A stretch of 64,000 nucleotides of DNA. Source: Escherichia sp. E4742 (lineage in GTDB: Bacteria > Pseudomonadota > Gammaproteobacteria > Enterobacterales > Enterobacteriaceae). A program made the position numbers and the translations under genes. The stretch spans positions 1,240,001 to 1,304,000 of the forward strand of contig NZ_CP040443.1 of assembly GCF_005843885.1 (NCBI RefSeq), given 5' to 3'. Of this stretch, positions 7,923 to 16,821 are shown piece by piece. The notes under the pieces were generated by a model. The model made no database searches and was not told the origin of the DNA. It saw nothing but the letters and a program-made list of their open reading frames with translations. Positions within the stretch are counted from its first letter, which is position 1. Each line of letters starts with the position of its first letter.

Positions 7923-8615
7923 ATGCAGTCAATAATTCCTCCATTAATTGCCGTTATTGGTAGCGATGGTTCAGGCAAGTCAACGGTATGTGAACATCTC
8001 ATTACCGTTGTCGAAAAATATGGTGCCGCCGAAAGAGTTCATCTTGGAAAACAAGCCGGAAATGTCGGTCGTGCAGTGGTAAAAATGCCCTTAATGGGAA
8101 AGTCGCTTAATAAATCTATTGAACGCAATAAAGTGAAAACAGCGAAAAAATTGCCTGGGCCAGTTCCGGCGCTGGTAATTACAGCGTTTGTCGCCCGCCG
8201 CTTACTGCGCTTTCGTCATATGCTTGCCTGTCGTCGTCGCGGGTTAATTGTTTTAACCGACCGTTATCCGCAGGACCAGATTCCTGGCGCTTATGATGGT
8301 ACGGTGTTCCCGCCTAACGTTGAAGGCGGCCGGTTTGTGTCATGGCTGGCAAGTCAGGAACGTAAAGCATTTCACTGGATGGCGAGCTATAAACCTGATT
8401 TGGTTATCAAACTCAATGTTGATCTGGACGTTGCCTGCGCGCGTAAACCCGACCATAAACGGGAATCGCTGGCGAGGAAAATTGCGGTCACCCCGCAGTT
8501 AACTTTTGGCGGAGCACAACTGGTTGATGTTGATGCCAATCAGCCGCTGGAACAGGTACTGATTGACGCAGAAAAAGCGATAACGGATTTTATGACCGCG
8601 CGGGGATATCACTAA
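7923..8615 (+). CDS. yghT: YghT, P-loop (thymidylate-kinase-like) NTP-binding protein
   Basis: A 230-aa protein with Walker A GSDGSGKST (residues 13-21, Lys19), LTDRYPQ near residue 115 and ARKPDH near 178. It is the third and divergently transcribed paralog of YghR and YghS, and aligns along its length, including the ITVTPQLTF-like C-terminal block it shares with YghS. An AAGGA ribosome-binding site precedes the ATG. The gene ends just before a strong terminator shared with pitB. Nucleotide-binding is seen; substrate is unknown. Length matches the E. coli YghT I remember. Confidence 0.85.
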   Translation: MQSIIPPLIAVIGSDGSGKSTVCEHLITVVEKYGAAERVHLGKQAGNVGRAVVKMPLMGKSLNKSIERNKVKTAKKLPGPVPALVITAFVARRLLRFRHMLACRRRGLIVLTDRYPQDQIPGAYDGTVFPPNVEGGRFVSWLASQERKAFHWMASYKPDLVIKLNVDLDVACARKPDHKRESLARKIAVTPQLTFGGAQLVDVDANQPLEQVLIDAEKAITDFMTARGYH

Positions 8616-8623
8616 TCAGAGAT

Positions 8624-8656
8624 GAAAATGCCCGATCGCCAGAATCGGGCATTTTC
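8624..8656. terminator. Bidirectional terminator between yghT and pitB
   Basis: A perfect 13-bp stem (GAAAATGCCCGAT with its complement) and a 7-base loop lies between two convergent genes. The flanking A-run and T-run sit in the stem base, so it should act in both directions. Confidence 0.8.
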
Positions 8657-8663
8657 AGGAAGG

Positions 8664-10163
8664 TTAGATAAGCTGCAATGCAATCCAGTACAGACTACCA
8701 GACAGAAAAATTGCCGCCGGTAAGGTAAACACCCACGCCATCAGGATACTGGTTACCGTTTTACGCTGTAACCCACCGCCATCTACCACCATCGTCCCCG
8801 CCACCGCAGAAGAGAGTACGTGAGTTGTGGAAACAGGCATCCCAATATAGCTGGCAAGACCGATTGATACTGCCGCCGTCATCTGCGCCGCCATCCCTTG
8901 CGCATACGTCATGCCACGCTTACCAATTTTCTCACCGATGGTCATCGCTACACGGCGCCAGCCAATCATGGTGCCAATACCGAGTGCTAAAGCCACCGCC
9001 ATGATTATCCACACCGGAGCGTACTCAATGGTGCTTAACATATCGCTGCGCAGTTTTTTCAGCAGGCTCTGGTCTTCTTTGCTAACGCCTGGCAGTTTCG
9101 CCAGCTTCGCAGAGGTATCAGAGATACAAAGCATAATACGGCGTAGCTGACTGCGTTGACTTACGTTTAACGGCTCGTAGCTTTCCATATTACCCGGCAG
9201 CATCGTTTTGACGCGCGCAATCGCATCAAAGGTATTTGCCGGATGACAGTGAAACTCCGTCGCTTGCGTGCCATCAGTCGATGCCGCAGGCAATGGAGGT
9301 TCCATCGCAATCAACTTCTGCGGCAGTTCAGGGTGCTGTTGCAGATAGTGTTCGAAGTTGATGACGGCATCGCGGGTACGGGTAATTTCATAGCCGGACG
9401 CATTCATATTGACGACGAAACCAGCAGGGGCAATCCCCACCAGTACCAGCATCACCAGACCGATCCCTTTCTGCCCGTCATTCGCGCCGTGCGAAAATGC
9501 CACGCCCGCAGCGGAAACAATGAGGGCAATACGCGTCCAGAATGGCGGCTTACGTTTGCCTTTTTTCTTTTTGCGATCTTCAGGAATGCGGTGAATACGG
9601 TCACGCTTTTTCGTCCCACTCCAGAAACGGCGCAGCAGGAAAATCAGTCCTCCCGCAATCACCAGCCCCACAATTGGGGAGACAATCAGCGAGGAGAAAA
9701 TCTTGGTCACTTCACGCAGATTTAACGCGTCCATCACCGATGAACCGGTTAACATCGCATTAGTTAGACCGATGCCGATAATCGCGCCGATCAATGTGTG
9801 CGAACTTGAGGCCGGTAAACCAAAGAACCACGTTCCCAGGTTCCAGATAATCGCCGCTAGCAGCATGGAAAAGACCATCGCCAGACCGTGGGTTGACCCC
9901 ATATTCAGCAGCAAATCGGTTGGCAACATATGGACGATGGCATAAGCGACACTAAGTCCGCCCAATAACACGCCAAAAAAGTTAAAAAATGCCGCCATTA
10001 CCACGGCAAGCTGTGGCTGCATGGCACGAGTATAAATAACGGTTGCCACCGCATTCGCCGTGTCATGAAAACCATTGATTGCTTCGTAGAACAACACAAA
10101 TGCCAGAGCAAGTAATAACAAAAGCCCTGTGTATATATCAAGGCCAACAAATAAATTTAGCAT
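8664..10163 (-). CDS. pitB: PitB, low-affinity inorganic phosphate:H+ symporter
   Basis: A 499-aa inner-membrane transporter of the PiT family that moves metal-phosphate complexes with protons. The two family signature repeats are present: GFHDTANAVAT near residue 31 in the N-terminal half and SHGANDGQKGIGLV near 228. A basic cytoplasmic loop (about 185-210, rich in Lys/Arg) and a large hydrophilic loop (about 255-385) separate the hydrophobic halves. Length equals E. coli PitB, and the position next to gss supports PitB rather than PitA. It is monocistronic, with its own terminator shared with yghT. Confidence 0.95.
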   Translation of the reverse strand: MLNLFVGLDIYTGLLLLLALAFVLFYEAINGFHDTANAVATVIYTRAMQPQLAVVMAAFFNFFGVLLGGLSVAYAIVHMLPTDLLLNMGSTHGLAMVFSMLLAAIIWNLGTWFFGLPASSSHTLIGAIIGIGLTNAMLTGSSVMDALNLREVTKIFSSLIVSPIVGLVIAGGLIFLLRRFWSGTKKRDRIHRIPEDRKKKKGKRKPPFWTRIALIVSAAGVAFSHGANDGQKGIGLVMLVLVGIAPAGFVVNMNASGYEITRTRDAVINFEHYLQQHPELPQKLIAMEPPLPAASTDGTQATEFHCHPANTFDAIARVKTMLPGNMESYEPLNVSQRSQLRRIMLCISDTSAKLAKLPGVSKEDQSLLKKLRSDMLSTIEYAPVWIIMAVALALGIGTMIGWRRVAMTIGEKIGKRGMTYAQGMAAQMTAAVSIGLASYIGMPVSTTHVLSSAVAGTMVVDGGGLQRKTVTSILMAWVFTLPAAIFLSGSLYWIALQLI

Positions 10164-10464
10164 ATATTAGATTACGCCATTTTGAATTTACGAACGGACG
10201 CATTATCAGTGACTTTAACGGCGTGGGCAAAGTGAAATATCATTTTTGACGATAAAAAGAGTGTTATTTCTTTAGTATCAGATAATAAGTTGCTATTTAA
10301 AATTTTAAGAAATAATTAATGGCGAATCATTTCAATCATTAATACATTCATATTGTGAATTTATTAACTTAATGTATTTCAATATTCAATATTTTGAGCA
10401 TTCCATGAACGATTTTCCGTGCTGATTATTTTTGATAATCAGCACGGGTTTGCGAAAAAGTCTA
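10164..10464. other. AT-rich intergenic region upstream of pitB, with a hairpin after gss
   Basis: These 301 bases hold the pitB promoter region (minus strand) and the 3' end of the gss transcript. Bases 10417-10447 form a perfect 13-bp inverted repeat around a TTTTG loop, well placed as a gss 3' hairpin although it lacks a U-run. The rest (10230-10400) is very AT-rich with no ORF, no recognisable Pho box and no RNA gene that I can identify. Confidence 0.5.
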
Positions 10465-12324
10465 TTACTCTTTCAGCACAATTAACGGTTCAATATCACT
10501 CTCTTTTTTGATGACCAGAGATTCATCGCCGCGCAAACACGTCCCGCCGTAGTTGCCGCCCACGGTGAAGGTACATACCTGAATGTATTTACCGTCCACT
10601 TTTGGCAGGCACCACAGTTGCTGGTAGATATTTTTCTGCTCGGCAAATTTACCGCTGGTTTGGTCGAGCACCTCTTCATGATGGCTAACCAGGTCGATAT
10701 TGCTACCACAGCGACCAGCAATCGGTTTCACGGCGTAACCGGTTTTCACCAGTTCATCATTAACCGTGAAATCGGTATCCAGCAGATAACGATGATGCGG
10801 GAACAGCGACCAGAGAATTGGTAGAATCGCTTTGTTGCCAGGGATCACCGTCCACAGCGGTTCAAAGACCAGCACTTCCGGGCGCAGCAGAACGTCGATC
10901 AGTCGTACTTCATTTTGCGGATGACCGGTACGAATCGGCACTGCGGCAAATTCACGATCACTGACTTCGCGAATCTGATCAAACGCGGTTTCCCACGCCC
11001 AGGTCTTCCAGACGCAGTTAACCAGTCGCCCTTCCCCATCAATCAATTGCCCGGCAGCATCCCAGCCCAGTTCATCTAGCCCGCGCAAGATACGCGTTTC
11101 AAAGCCCGCCTGTCGCAGCGCCTGCTCCATAAATTGAGCGTGATAGTTCTCTTCAATATCTTTGTCCTGCATGATATGGACAAACGGACGCGCGCGACTG
11201 TGTTTCCACGCGCCAGCCAGTTCGTTAATCAGCCCTTCCGCCGGATTGAAGCCATTGCCTTTATAGCCCTGCTCCGCCCAGCGTTCGAGGATCAAGCCCG
11301 CTTCAGTATGACAAGAGGCTGAATCGGCGTTGTATTCATAGACCTTCAGGCCACGTTCATCCATACAGAAATCCATACGACCGGTGATCATATGGTGGCG
11401 ACGACGCTGCCAGGAGAGGCGCAAACGCGGCCAGAGGATTTTCGGAATGTCGAACAGCGCCAGCAGGTTGTCATCTTTCAGCACTTTATCGGTAGCGTGA
11501 AGATACATCAGGTGCAGCTCGTTGGTGGCTTTAACCAGTTCCTGTTCGGCGCTCTCCGTAATGGTGTAGTAATGATACGGATCCTGATTGATCACCTGAC
11601 CGTTCGCCTGCACGTAGGCGTTTTGCAGCGGATCTTTTTCATCCAGCCATTTACCGTCAAACTGGCCTTTGTTTTCCAGTCGAGCTCCGCTGAGCTTCAA
11701 CAAATCGCCTGCAATTTCCGGCTGTGGCAAGCTGTATTCGGTATCTTCCGTCTGAATCATCCAGCCCAGAATAGTGGTGTCATCAAAGGTGTCTTTGAGG
11801 GTATAGCAGCCGTTTTCGACCACCATCTCCAGCTCGCGCGTCCACTGTTGCCCTTGCGGCAACGGGGAATGAATCACGTTCTGTTCGGCAATACGGACTT
11901 TGTTGCCATGTAATTGCGTAATGATGGCAACATGGCCGGTGTCTTTAAATTCACCGCCTTTATCCCAGATGAGAAGCGCGCCCGCGACCGGCGCACGCGG
12001 CGAACCGTTAGGAAATGCCTGCAATGGCAGAATGTTGTCATTAACCACTTCACGCAAGAAGCGCAGCGAGAAAATCTCCCACGCCATGCCCACGTCAGTG
12101 AAGACCACACCGTAGTTCAGAAAGAGAAAACGGCGAGCAAACTCAACGCATTGCCATTTGTGGCCCATATATTCGTCGTCGATATAGCTACGGAATACGG
12201 CGTCATCTTCGTATTCCTGCGGATCGAGAGAACTGTAATCTGAAGAGTAGATTGCTACACCACCGGGGGCGTAGCCCAATAACGTCCCGAACGGGGCATC
12301 CTGGCTGGTCGTTCCTTTGCTCAT
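10465..12324 (-). CDS. gss: Bifunctional glutathionylspermidine amidase/synthetase
   Basis: A 619-aa cytosolic enzyme that makes and hydrolyses glutathionylspermidine, tuning free spermidine and protein thiolation. The N-terminal CHAP/amidase domain (about 1-200) has the catalytic Cys59 in KWQCVEFARR, with the His in a TGHVAIIT block near residue 131. The C-terminal ATP-grasp synthetase domain (about 205-619) includes a YEYNADSASC segment and a Gly-rich GGNYGGTCLRG near the end. I set the start at the second Met (12324), which matches the 619-aa E. coli protein; an extra Met lies immediately upstream. It diverges from yghU, a glutathione-linked protein, which is a sensible pairing. Confidence 0.96.
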   Translation of the reverse strand: MSKGTTSQDAPFGTLLGYAPGGVAIYSSDYSSLDPQEYEDDAVFRSYIDDEYMGHKWQCVEFARRFLFLNYGVVFTDVGMAWEIFSLRFLREVVNDNILPLQAFPNGSPRAPVAGALLIWDKGGEFKDTGHVAIITQLHGNKVRIAEQNVIHSPLPQGQQWTRELEMVVENGCYTLKDTFDDTTILGWMIQTEDTEYSLPQPEIAGDLLKLSGARLENKGQFDGKWLDEKDPLQNAYVQANGQVINQDPYHYYTITESAEQELVKATNELHLMYLHATDKVLKDDNLLALFDIPKILWPRLRLSWQRRRHHMITGRMDFCMDERGLKVYEYNADSASCHTEAGLILERWAEQGYKGNGFNPAEGLINELAGAWKHSRARPFVHIMQDKDIEENYHAQFMEQALRQAGFETRILRGLDELGWDAAGQLIDGEGRLVNCVWKTWAWETAFDQIREVSDREFAAVPIRTGHPQNEVRLIDVLLRPEVLVFEPLWTVIPGNKAILPILWSLFPHHRYLLDTDFTVNDELVKTGYAVKPIAGRCGSNIDLVSHHEEVLDQTSGKFAEQKNIYQQLWCLPKVDGKYIQVCTFTVGGNYGGTCLRGDESLVIKKESDIEPLIVLKE

Positions 12325-12528
12325 CACTTTACCTTTAACAATACAACCTAAGCAGTTGGCGTAATTGTTGTGCTCTGATTACCTGCTCAGCGACATTAAC
12401 CGGACAGAGGTTAGACTTATCATACACCTCAACGCAGCGGCTGGCGCAAAGGGTTAAAAAATTCACATTCTGTACAGCAAGTGACCTGCTACACTGCTTC
12501 AACACTACCACTCAGAAGGCAACTCACT

Positions 12529-13395
12529 ATGGCAGACAATACTTATCAGCCCGCGAAAATCTGGACGTGGGATAAATCCGCTGGCGGCGCGTTCGCCAAT
12601 ATCAATCGCCCGGTTTCTGGTCCGACGCATGAAAAAACGCTGCCTGTTGGCAAGCACCCATTGCAACTCTATTCGCTGGGAACGCCGAACGGTCAGAAAG
12701 TAACGATTATGCTTGAGGAGCTGCTGGCGCTGGGCGTCACCGGCGCAGAGTACGACGCGTGGCTGATTCGCATTGGCGATGGCGATCAATTCTCCAGCGG
12801 TTTTGTCGAAGTGAACCCGAACTCGAAAATTCCCGCTCTGCGCGATCATACGCATAACCCGCCGATCCGCGTGTTTGAGTCAGGATCGATTCTGCTTTAT
12901 CTGGCCGAGAAATTTGGCTACTTCCTGCCGCAGGATCTGGCGAAGCGTACCGAAACGCTGAACTGGCTGTTCTGGTTACAGGGGGCTGCGCCGTTCCTCG
13001 GCGGTGGTTTTGGCCACTTTTACCATTACGCGCCGGTGAAAATTGAGTACGCCATCAACCGCTTTACCATGGAAGCCAAGCGCCTGCTCGACGTGCTGGA
13101 TAAGCAACTGGCGCAGTATAAGTTTGTTGCGGGAGACGAGTACACCATTGCGGATATGGCGATTTGGCCGTGGTTTGGCAACGTGGTGTTAGGTGGTGTG
13201 TATGATGCCGCAGAGTTTCTTGATGCGGGCAGTTATAAGCATGTGCAACGCTGGGCGAAAGAAGTGGGCGAACGTCCGGCAGTGAAACGTGGGCGTATTG
13301 TTAACCGCACCAACGGGCCGCTGAACGAGCAGTTGCATGAGCGCCATGACGCCAGTGATTTCGAGACAAATACGGAAGATAAGCGTCAGGGGTAA
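12529..13395 (+). CDS. yghU: YghU, GST-like disulfide-bond reductase
   Basis: A 288-aa soluble glutathione S-transferase-family protein; the E. coli homolog binds two glutathiones and reduces disulfides. An extended N-terminus precedes the thioredoxin-like domain (about 45-130) with NSKIPAL and ESGSILLYLAEKFG, followed by the all-helical domain to residue 265. I chose the ATG at 12529 (MADNTYQPAKI), preceded by AGAAGGC, over an upstream in-frame ATG at 12481; this gives the known 288-aa length. It is divergent from gss and followed by a REP element. Confidence 0.94.
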   Translation: MADNTYQPAKIWTWDKSAGGAFANINRPVSGPTHEKTLPVGKHPLQLYSLGTPNGQKVTIMLEELLALGVTGAEYDAWLIRIGDGDQFSSGFVEVNPNSKIPALRDHTHNPPIRVFESGSILLYLAEKFGYFLPQDLAKRTETLNWLFWLQGAAPFLGGGFGHFYHYAPVKIEYAINRFTMEAKRLLDVLDKQLAQYKFVAGDEYTIADMAIWPWFGNVVLGGVYDAAEFLDAGSYKHVQRWAKEVGERPAVKRGRIVNRTNGPLNEQLHERHDASDFETNTEDKRQG

Positions 13396-13430
13396 TGGTT
13401 AGCGTTCGTCGCAGCAAGCCATCCAGACCG

Positions 13431-13515
13431 ATGTAGGCCGGATAAGGCGTTCACGCCGCATCCGGCAATCAGGCACAATGCCTGATGCGACGCTGCCGCG
13501 TCTTATCATGCCTGG
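13431..13515. repeat. REP element (BIME) between yghU and hybG
   Basis: The sequence contains the classical REP core (GGATAAGGCGTTCACGCCGC followed by ATCCGGC) and then a second arm ending in a GATGCGACGCTG/GCGTCTTATCA block. It lies between convergent yghU and the end of the hyb operon, where REPs often protect 3' ends or limit read-through. Confidence 0.8.
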
Positions 13516-13547
13516 GAATGCCATGACACCGCATCCGACTTTAATCA

Positions 13548-13796
13548 TCACGCGCTGGTAATGTCGTAATCCATTTGGCGCAGCGCGTCTAATGTGGCTT
13601 TGGCTTCGTCTTCGTCGATGATGCTCATGGCAAATCCGACGTGCACCAGCACCCACTGACCCAGCAGATCGGCAGGGTTACCTTCACAAATCAGGGCAAT
13701 ATTCACGTCGCGCTTGATACCACATACTTCAACCTGCGCAAGCTGGTGAATATCTTCACCGACAGCCAGCACCTGGCCAGGAACGCCAATACACAT
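13548..13796 (-). CDS. hybG: HybG, hydrogenase-2 maturation chaperone (HypC family)
   Basis: An 82-aa HypC-family chaperone that delivers the Fe(CN)2CO group to the large subunit of hydrogenase 2, working with HypD. The essential N-terminal Met-Cys (MCIGVPGQV) is present; Cys2 is the functional residue. It is last in the hyb operon, 12 bases after hybF. Length matches the family. Confidence 0.96.
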
Positions 13797-13808
13797 TGTT
13801 AACTCCGG

Positions 13809-14150
13809 TTATTCAACTTCAATACTTTTGACGATCAGCGAATCGCCGGTATCGACGCGCAACCGCTCGCCATGACAGAGCGGACACTGCGCATCGTGCT
13901 GATGAATCTCCACCACCTGGCTGCAATCCCAACACCAGGCCTGGGCGGGTTTATAGACGATATGTAAATCGCACCCTTGCGCCACCGTTCCCTGGCAGAC
14001 AATTTCAAAACTAAAACGGACGGCGCTCTCCTCAACGCAGGAGAGCGCGCCAATTTCCAGCCACACGGCGGTGACGCGCTTAACATCGTGCTGCTCCGCC
14101 TGCCGTTGGATAATTTCAACGGCGCTCTGGCAAAGCGACAACTCATGCAT
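13809..14150 (-). CDS. hybF: HybF, hydrogenase nickel incorporation protein (HypA family)
   Basis: A 113-aa HypA-type Ni metallochaperone. It begins MHELSLC, whose His2 is the nickel ligand, and has a zinc finger of paired cysteines in the C-terminal half (CWDC near 72 and CPLC near 90). I placed the start at 14150, giving the usual length; the frame is open 54 bases further upstream but that would go deeper into hybE. It overlaps the end of hybE by 8 bases, which indicates translational coupling. Confidence 0.95.
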   Translation of the reverse strand: MHELSLCQSAVEIIQRQAEQHDVKRVTAVWLEIGALSCVEESAVRFSFEIVCQGTVAQGCDLHIVYKPAQAWCWDCSQVVEIHQHDAQCPLCHGERLRVDTGDSLIVKSIEVE

Positions 14151-14631
14151 TTTCGCCACTCCTGCGACCAAACAGCAGGGCGCGACGCCCTGCATGTGGT
14201 ACATCCGGATTAGTGACTGGCAGCGAAAGGATCATTCGCGCGCAGTCATCCGTCAGGCGTTGGCCCTCTTCAATCGACATGCTGTGCAAAAGCGGCGACA
14301 TCAGCGAACAGGAGAGGTATTGCGACACACCGTCCAGTTCGCCAACGGTAAAGGTCATAGTGCCATACGGCAGTTGCAGACCGATTTTTTCACTCACTTT
14401 GCGCAGCGGCCAGAGTTGATCCGGGCCGGGGAAGATAACTGCACTCAGCATCCACGGGGTGATCACACACCCCGTCCACTGACCTTCGAACAGCGTAAAG
14501 TCGGAAACATACACCGGCATTGAAGGATGCAGAAAAGAGAGATCGTGCATCGAACGCCGGGCAATTTCTTCAAACGCTGCCTGTACTTGCGCCTTCGGGG
14601 AGGTCTGGAAACCTGCTATCTCTTCAGTCAT
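14143..14631 (-). CDS. hybE: HybE, hydrogenase-2 assembly chaperone
   Basis: A 162-aa member of the HybE/HupJ family, thought to help prevent premature Tat export of the small subunit HybO and to aid its assembly with HybC. The start MTEEIAGFQ at 14631 gives the known length; an open upstream extension of 25 codons falls within hybD and is unlikely. It overlaps hybD by 8 bases and hybF by 8 bases. The middle includes a tryptophan-containing GQWTGCVITPWML segment typical of the family. Confidence 0.94.
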   Translation of the reverse strand: MTEEIAGFQTSPKAQVQAAFEEIARRSMHDLSFLHPSMPVYVSDFTLFEGQWTGCVITPWMLSAVIFPGPDQLWPLRKVSEKIGLQLPYGTMTFTVGELDGVSQYLSCSLMSPLLHSMSIEEGQRLTDDCARMILSLPVTNPDVPHAGRRALLFGRRSGENA

Positions 14632-15118
14632 GAGCAGCCTCCCGTGGGATAGCTTCCACGCCTGATTCGCGCAACGCAGCCAGAACCTGCTCAAGCGCAG
14701 GTTCAATCATCGCTTCTACCGTCGGCGTTAAGCCGATGTGCGGCTCCAGTGATTCCGGGATCACGCCGACCAGCGTCAGCTTTTTCGGAAACTCGCCGGT
14801 GAAGCGCAGGGCCGACAATACGTCGGCCAGGCCAAGCTGATGCGGAGAGATTTTGTTAGTAAACAACGCCGGAACTTCTTCATCCCTCAGGATCATCATC
14901 GTTCCCGGCGCGTTCTTTTTCGAGACAATGGCATCCGCAATAATCAGATGATCGCGATTTGCCATGTCGCCAAGCAGCTCCATTCCCGCCGTGCCGCCAT
15001 CGAGGATCTCAACATAATCCGGCAGAATGTATCGTTGCTCTAACGCTTCAACAATCCGCACACCGATGGCTTCATCGGTCAGCAAAATATTGCCGACCCC
15101 TAAGACTAAAATACGCAT
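14624..15118 (-). CDS. hybD: HybD, hydrogenase-2 maturation endopeptidase
   Basis: A 164-aa HycI/HupD-type nickel-dependent protease that removes the C-terminal peptide of pre-HybC after metal insertion. The glycine-rich start GVGNILLTDEAIGV carries the first metal ligand (Glu16), and Asp and His ligands follow in the ADAIVS and ISPHQLG regions. Its ATG shares one base with the hybC stop (TAATG), so protease and substrate are translationally coupled. Length is standard. Confidence 0.96.
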   Translation of the reverse strand: MRILVLGVGNILLTDEAIGVRIVEALEQRYILPDYVEILDGGTAGMELLGDMANRDHLIIADAIVSKKNAPGTMMILRDEEVPALFTNKISPHQLGLADVLSALRFTGEFPKKLTLVGVIPESLEPHIGLTPTVEAMIEPALEQVLAALRESGVEAIPREAAHD

Positions 15119-16821
15119 TACAGAACCTTCACTGAAACCACTTCGTTGCCGTCAGCATCCACTACGTGTACCGCACAGGCCATGCACGGGTCGAAGGAGT
15201 GAATGGTGCGCACCACTTCCAGCGGTTTATTCGGATCGGCAACCGGTGTACCCACCAGCGACTGCTCGTAAGGACCGACGTCATCATTGAAGTTACGCGG
15301 ACCAGAGTTCCAGGTTGATGGAACAACCGCCTGGTAGTTGCTGATGATACCGTCTTTGATCACCATCCAGTGAGAGAGCATACCGCGCGGCGCTTCGAGG
15401 AAGCCAACGCCTTTGAACTCGCCCGTTGCCGGAATGTTCGGCTTCACAAAGGTGGTGTGATCGCCTTTGCCGATATTGGTGATCAGTGCACTGTATTGAT
15501 TTTGCAGGATATCCTGCAATTCGCAGCAGTGAACGGTACGACCAATAATACGGCCCAGCGTGGAGTGCAGCTGCGCCACTTCCAGCGTGTTGCCAGTCAG
15601 TTTCTGATAAATCGCAACGATTTCATTCAGTTTGTTCTGGGTAGATTCGCGACCTGCCGCCAGTTTCACCAGCATGTTAGCCAGCGGACCCACTTCTACC
15701 GTTTTGCCGTAGAAAGTCGGTGATTTCACCCAGGAATATTTCCCGTCGTCAGACCAACCATCATAAGCCGGAATGGTGGTACCTTCCCACGGTGCCTGCG
15801 GCGCTTCGTCTTTATACCAGGAGTGCTTCGCGCTTTCCTGAATGCCTTTGATCAGGTATTCATCGGAATGAGAAGTGATCGGACGATACGAGGACAGATC
15901 CGCATTCTCAATGTAGCCGCCCGGGAACAGGAAGCTGCCGTTTTTACTGTCGGTCGGGAATTCCGGCACGCTCAGGTAGTTCACCGCACCTTTACCGCGC
16001 GTCAGCCATTCCGGGTAGAACGCGGCAATAACTGCGGTATCAACCTTATAAACCTGTTCAACAAAGTCGCTCAGCTTGTCAATGAAGGACTTGATGTACA
16101 TCAGGCGCTCAAGGTTCAGCACACCCAGACCGTCGAGGTTGATCGGGTTCGCGACACCACCTACCGCCAGGTTCTGAATGTGCGGCGTTTTACCGCCCAG
16201 CAGCGCCACAACGCGGTTAGCGTCACGCTGGCACTCCAACGCCTGCAGGTAGTGCGCTACCGCAATCAGGTTCACTTCCGGCGGCAGTTTCATCGCCGGG
16301 TGACCCCAGTAGCCATTGGCGAAAATACCCAACTGACCGCTGGCAACCAGATCTTTGATCTTGTTCTGAACTTTAGTGAACTCTTCCGGGCTGTTCAGAT
16401 GCCAGGTCGAAACGCCTTTCAGCATTTCGGAGGCTTTGGTTGGATCAGCTTGCAGTGCAGAAGTGATGTCCACCCAGTCCAGCGCCGAAAGCTGATAGAA
16501 ATGAACGATATGGTCATGCGTGGTGTGCGCAGCCAGAATGATGTTACGGATGTATTGCGCGTTAACCGGAACGTCGATATTCAGCGCACTTTCTGCCGCA
16601 CGGACGGAAGACAGCGCGTGAGTAGTAGTACATACGCCACAGATACGTTGCACAATCATCCATGCATCGCGCGGATCGCGGTTTTTCACGATCTCTTCCA
16701 TGCCGCGCCACATGGTACCGGAAGCCCATGCTTTCGAAACGACGCCATTTTCGATTTCGCAATCGATGCGTAAATGCCCTTCAATTCGGGTTACCGGATC
16801 AATAGTAATTCTCTGGCTCAT
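15118..16821 (-). CDS. hybC: HybC, hydrogenase-2 large subunit ([NiFe] catalytic)
   Basis: A 567-aa precursor carrying the [NiFe] active site of the periplasm-facing, respiratory H2-uptake hydrogenase 2. The four metal-binding cysteines are in RICGVC (near residue 58) and DPCMAC (near 546). After the second motif comes AVH, and then a 15-residue tail that the protease HybD removes following His552. No signal peptide is present, because the subunit is carried out with Tat-exported HybO. It overlaps hybB by ATGA. Confidence 0.97.
   Translation of the reverse strand: MSQRITIDPVTRIEGHLRIDCEIENGVVSKAWASGTMWRGMEEIVKNRDPRDAWMIVQRICGVCTTTHALSSVRAAESALNIDVPVNAQYIRNIILAAHTTHDHIVHFYQLSALDWVDITSALQADPTKASEMLKGVSTWHLNSPEEFTKVQNKIKDLVASGQLGIFANGYWGHPAMKLPPEVNLIAVAHYLQALECQRDANRVVALLGGKTPHIQNLAVGGVANPINLDGLGVLNLERLMYIKSFIDKLSDFVEQVYKVDTAVIAAFYPEWLTRGKGAVNYLSVPEFPTDSKNGSFLFPGGYIENADLSSYRPITSHSDEYLIKGIQESAKHSWYKDEAPQAPWEGTTIPAYDGWSDDGKYSWVKSPTFYGKTVEVGPLANMLVKLAAGRESTQNKLNEIVAIYQKLTGNTLEVAQLHSTLGRIIGRTVHCCELQDILQNQYSALITNIGKGDHTTFVKPNIPATGEFKGVGFLEAPRGMLSHWMVIKDGIISNYQAVVPSTWNSGPRNFNDDVGPYEQSLVGTPVADPNKPLEVVRTIHSFDPCMACAVHVVDADGNEVVSVKVL

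Noticed and set aside
13399..13656. 85-aa minus-strand ORF over the REP after yghU
   Set aside because: It covers the REP element and the end of hybG in another frame; no plausible start or family.
15823..16773. Long open frame (316 aa) on the plus strand opposite hybC
   Set aside because: It lies wholly inside hybC, which has clear family motifs and a processing site. Such frames are common opposite GC-rich enteric genes, and no ribosome-binding site or family match is visible.
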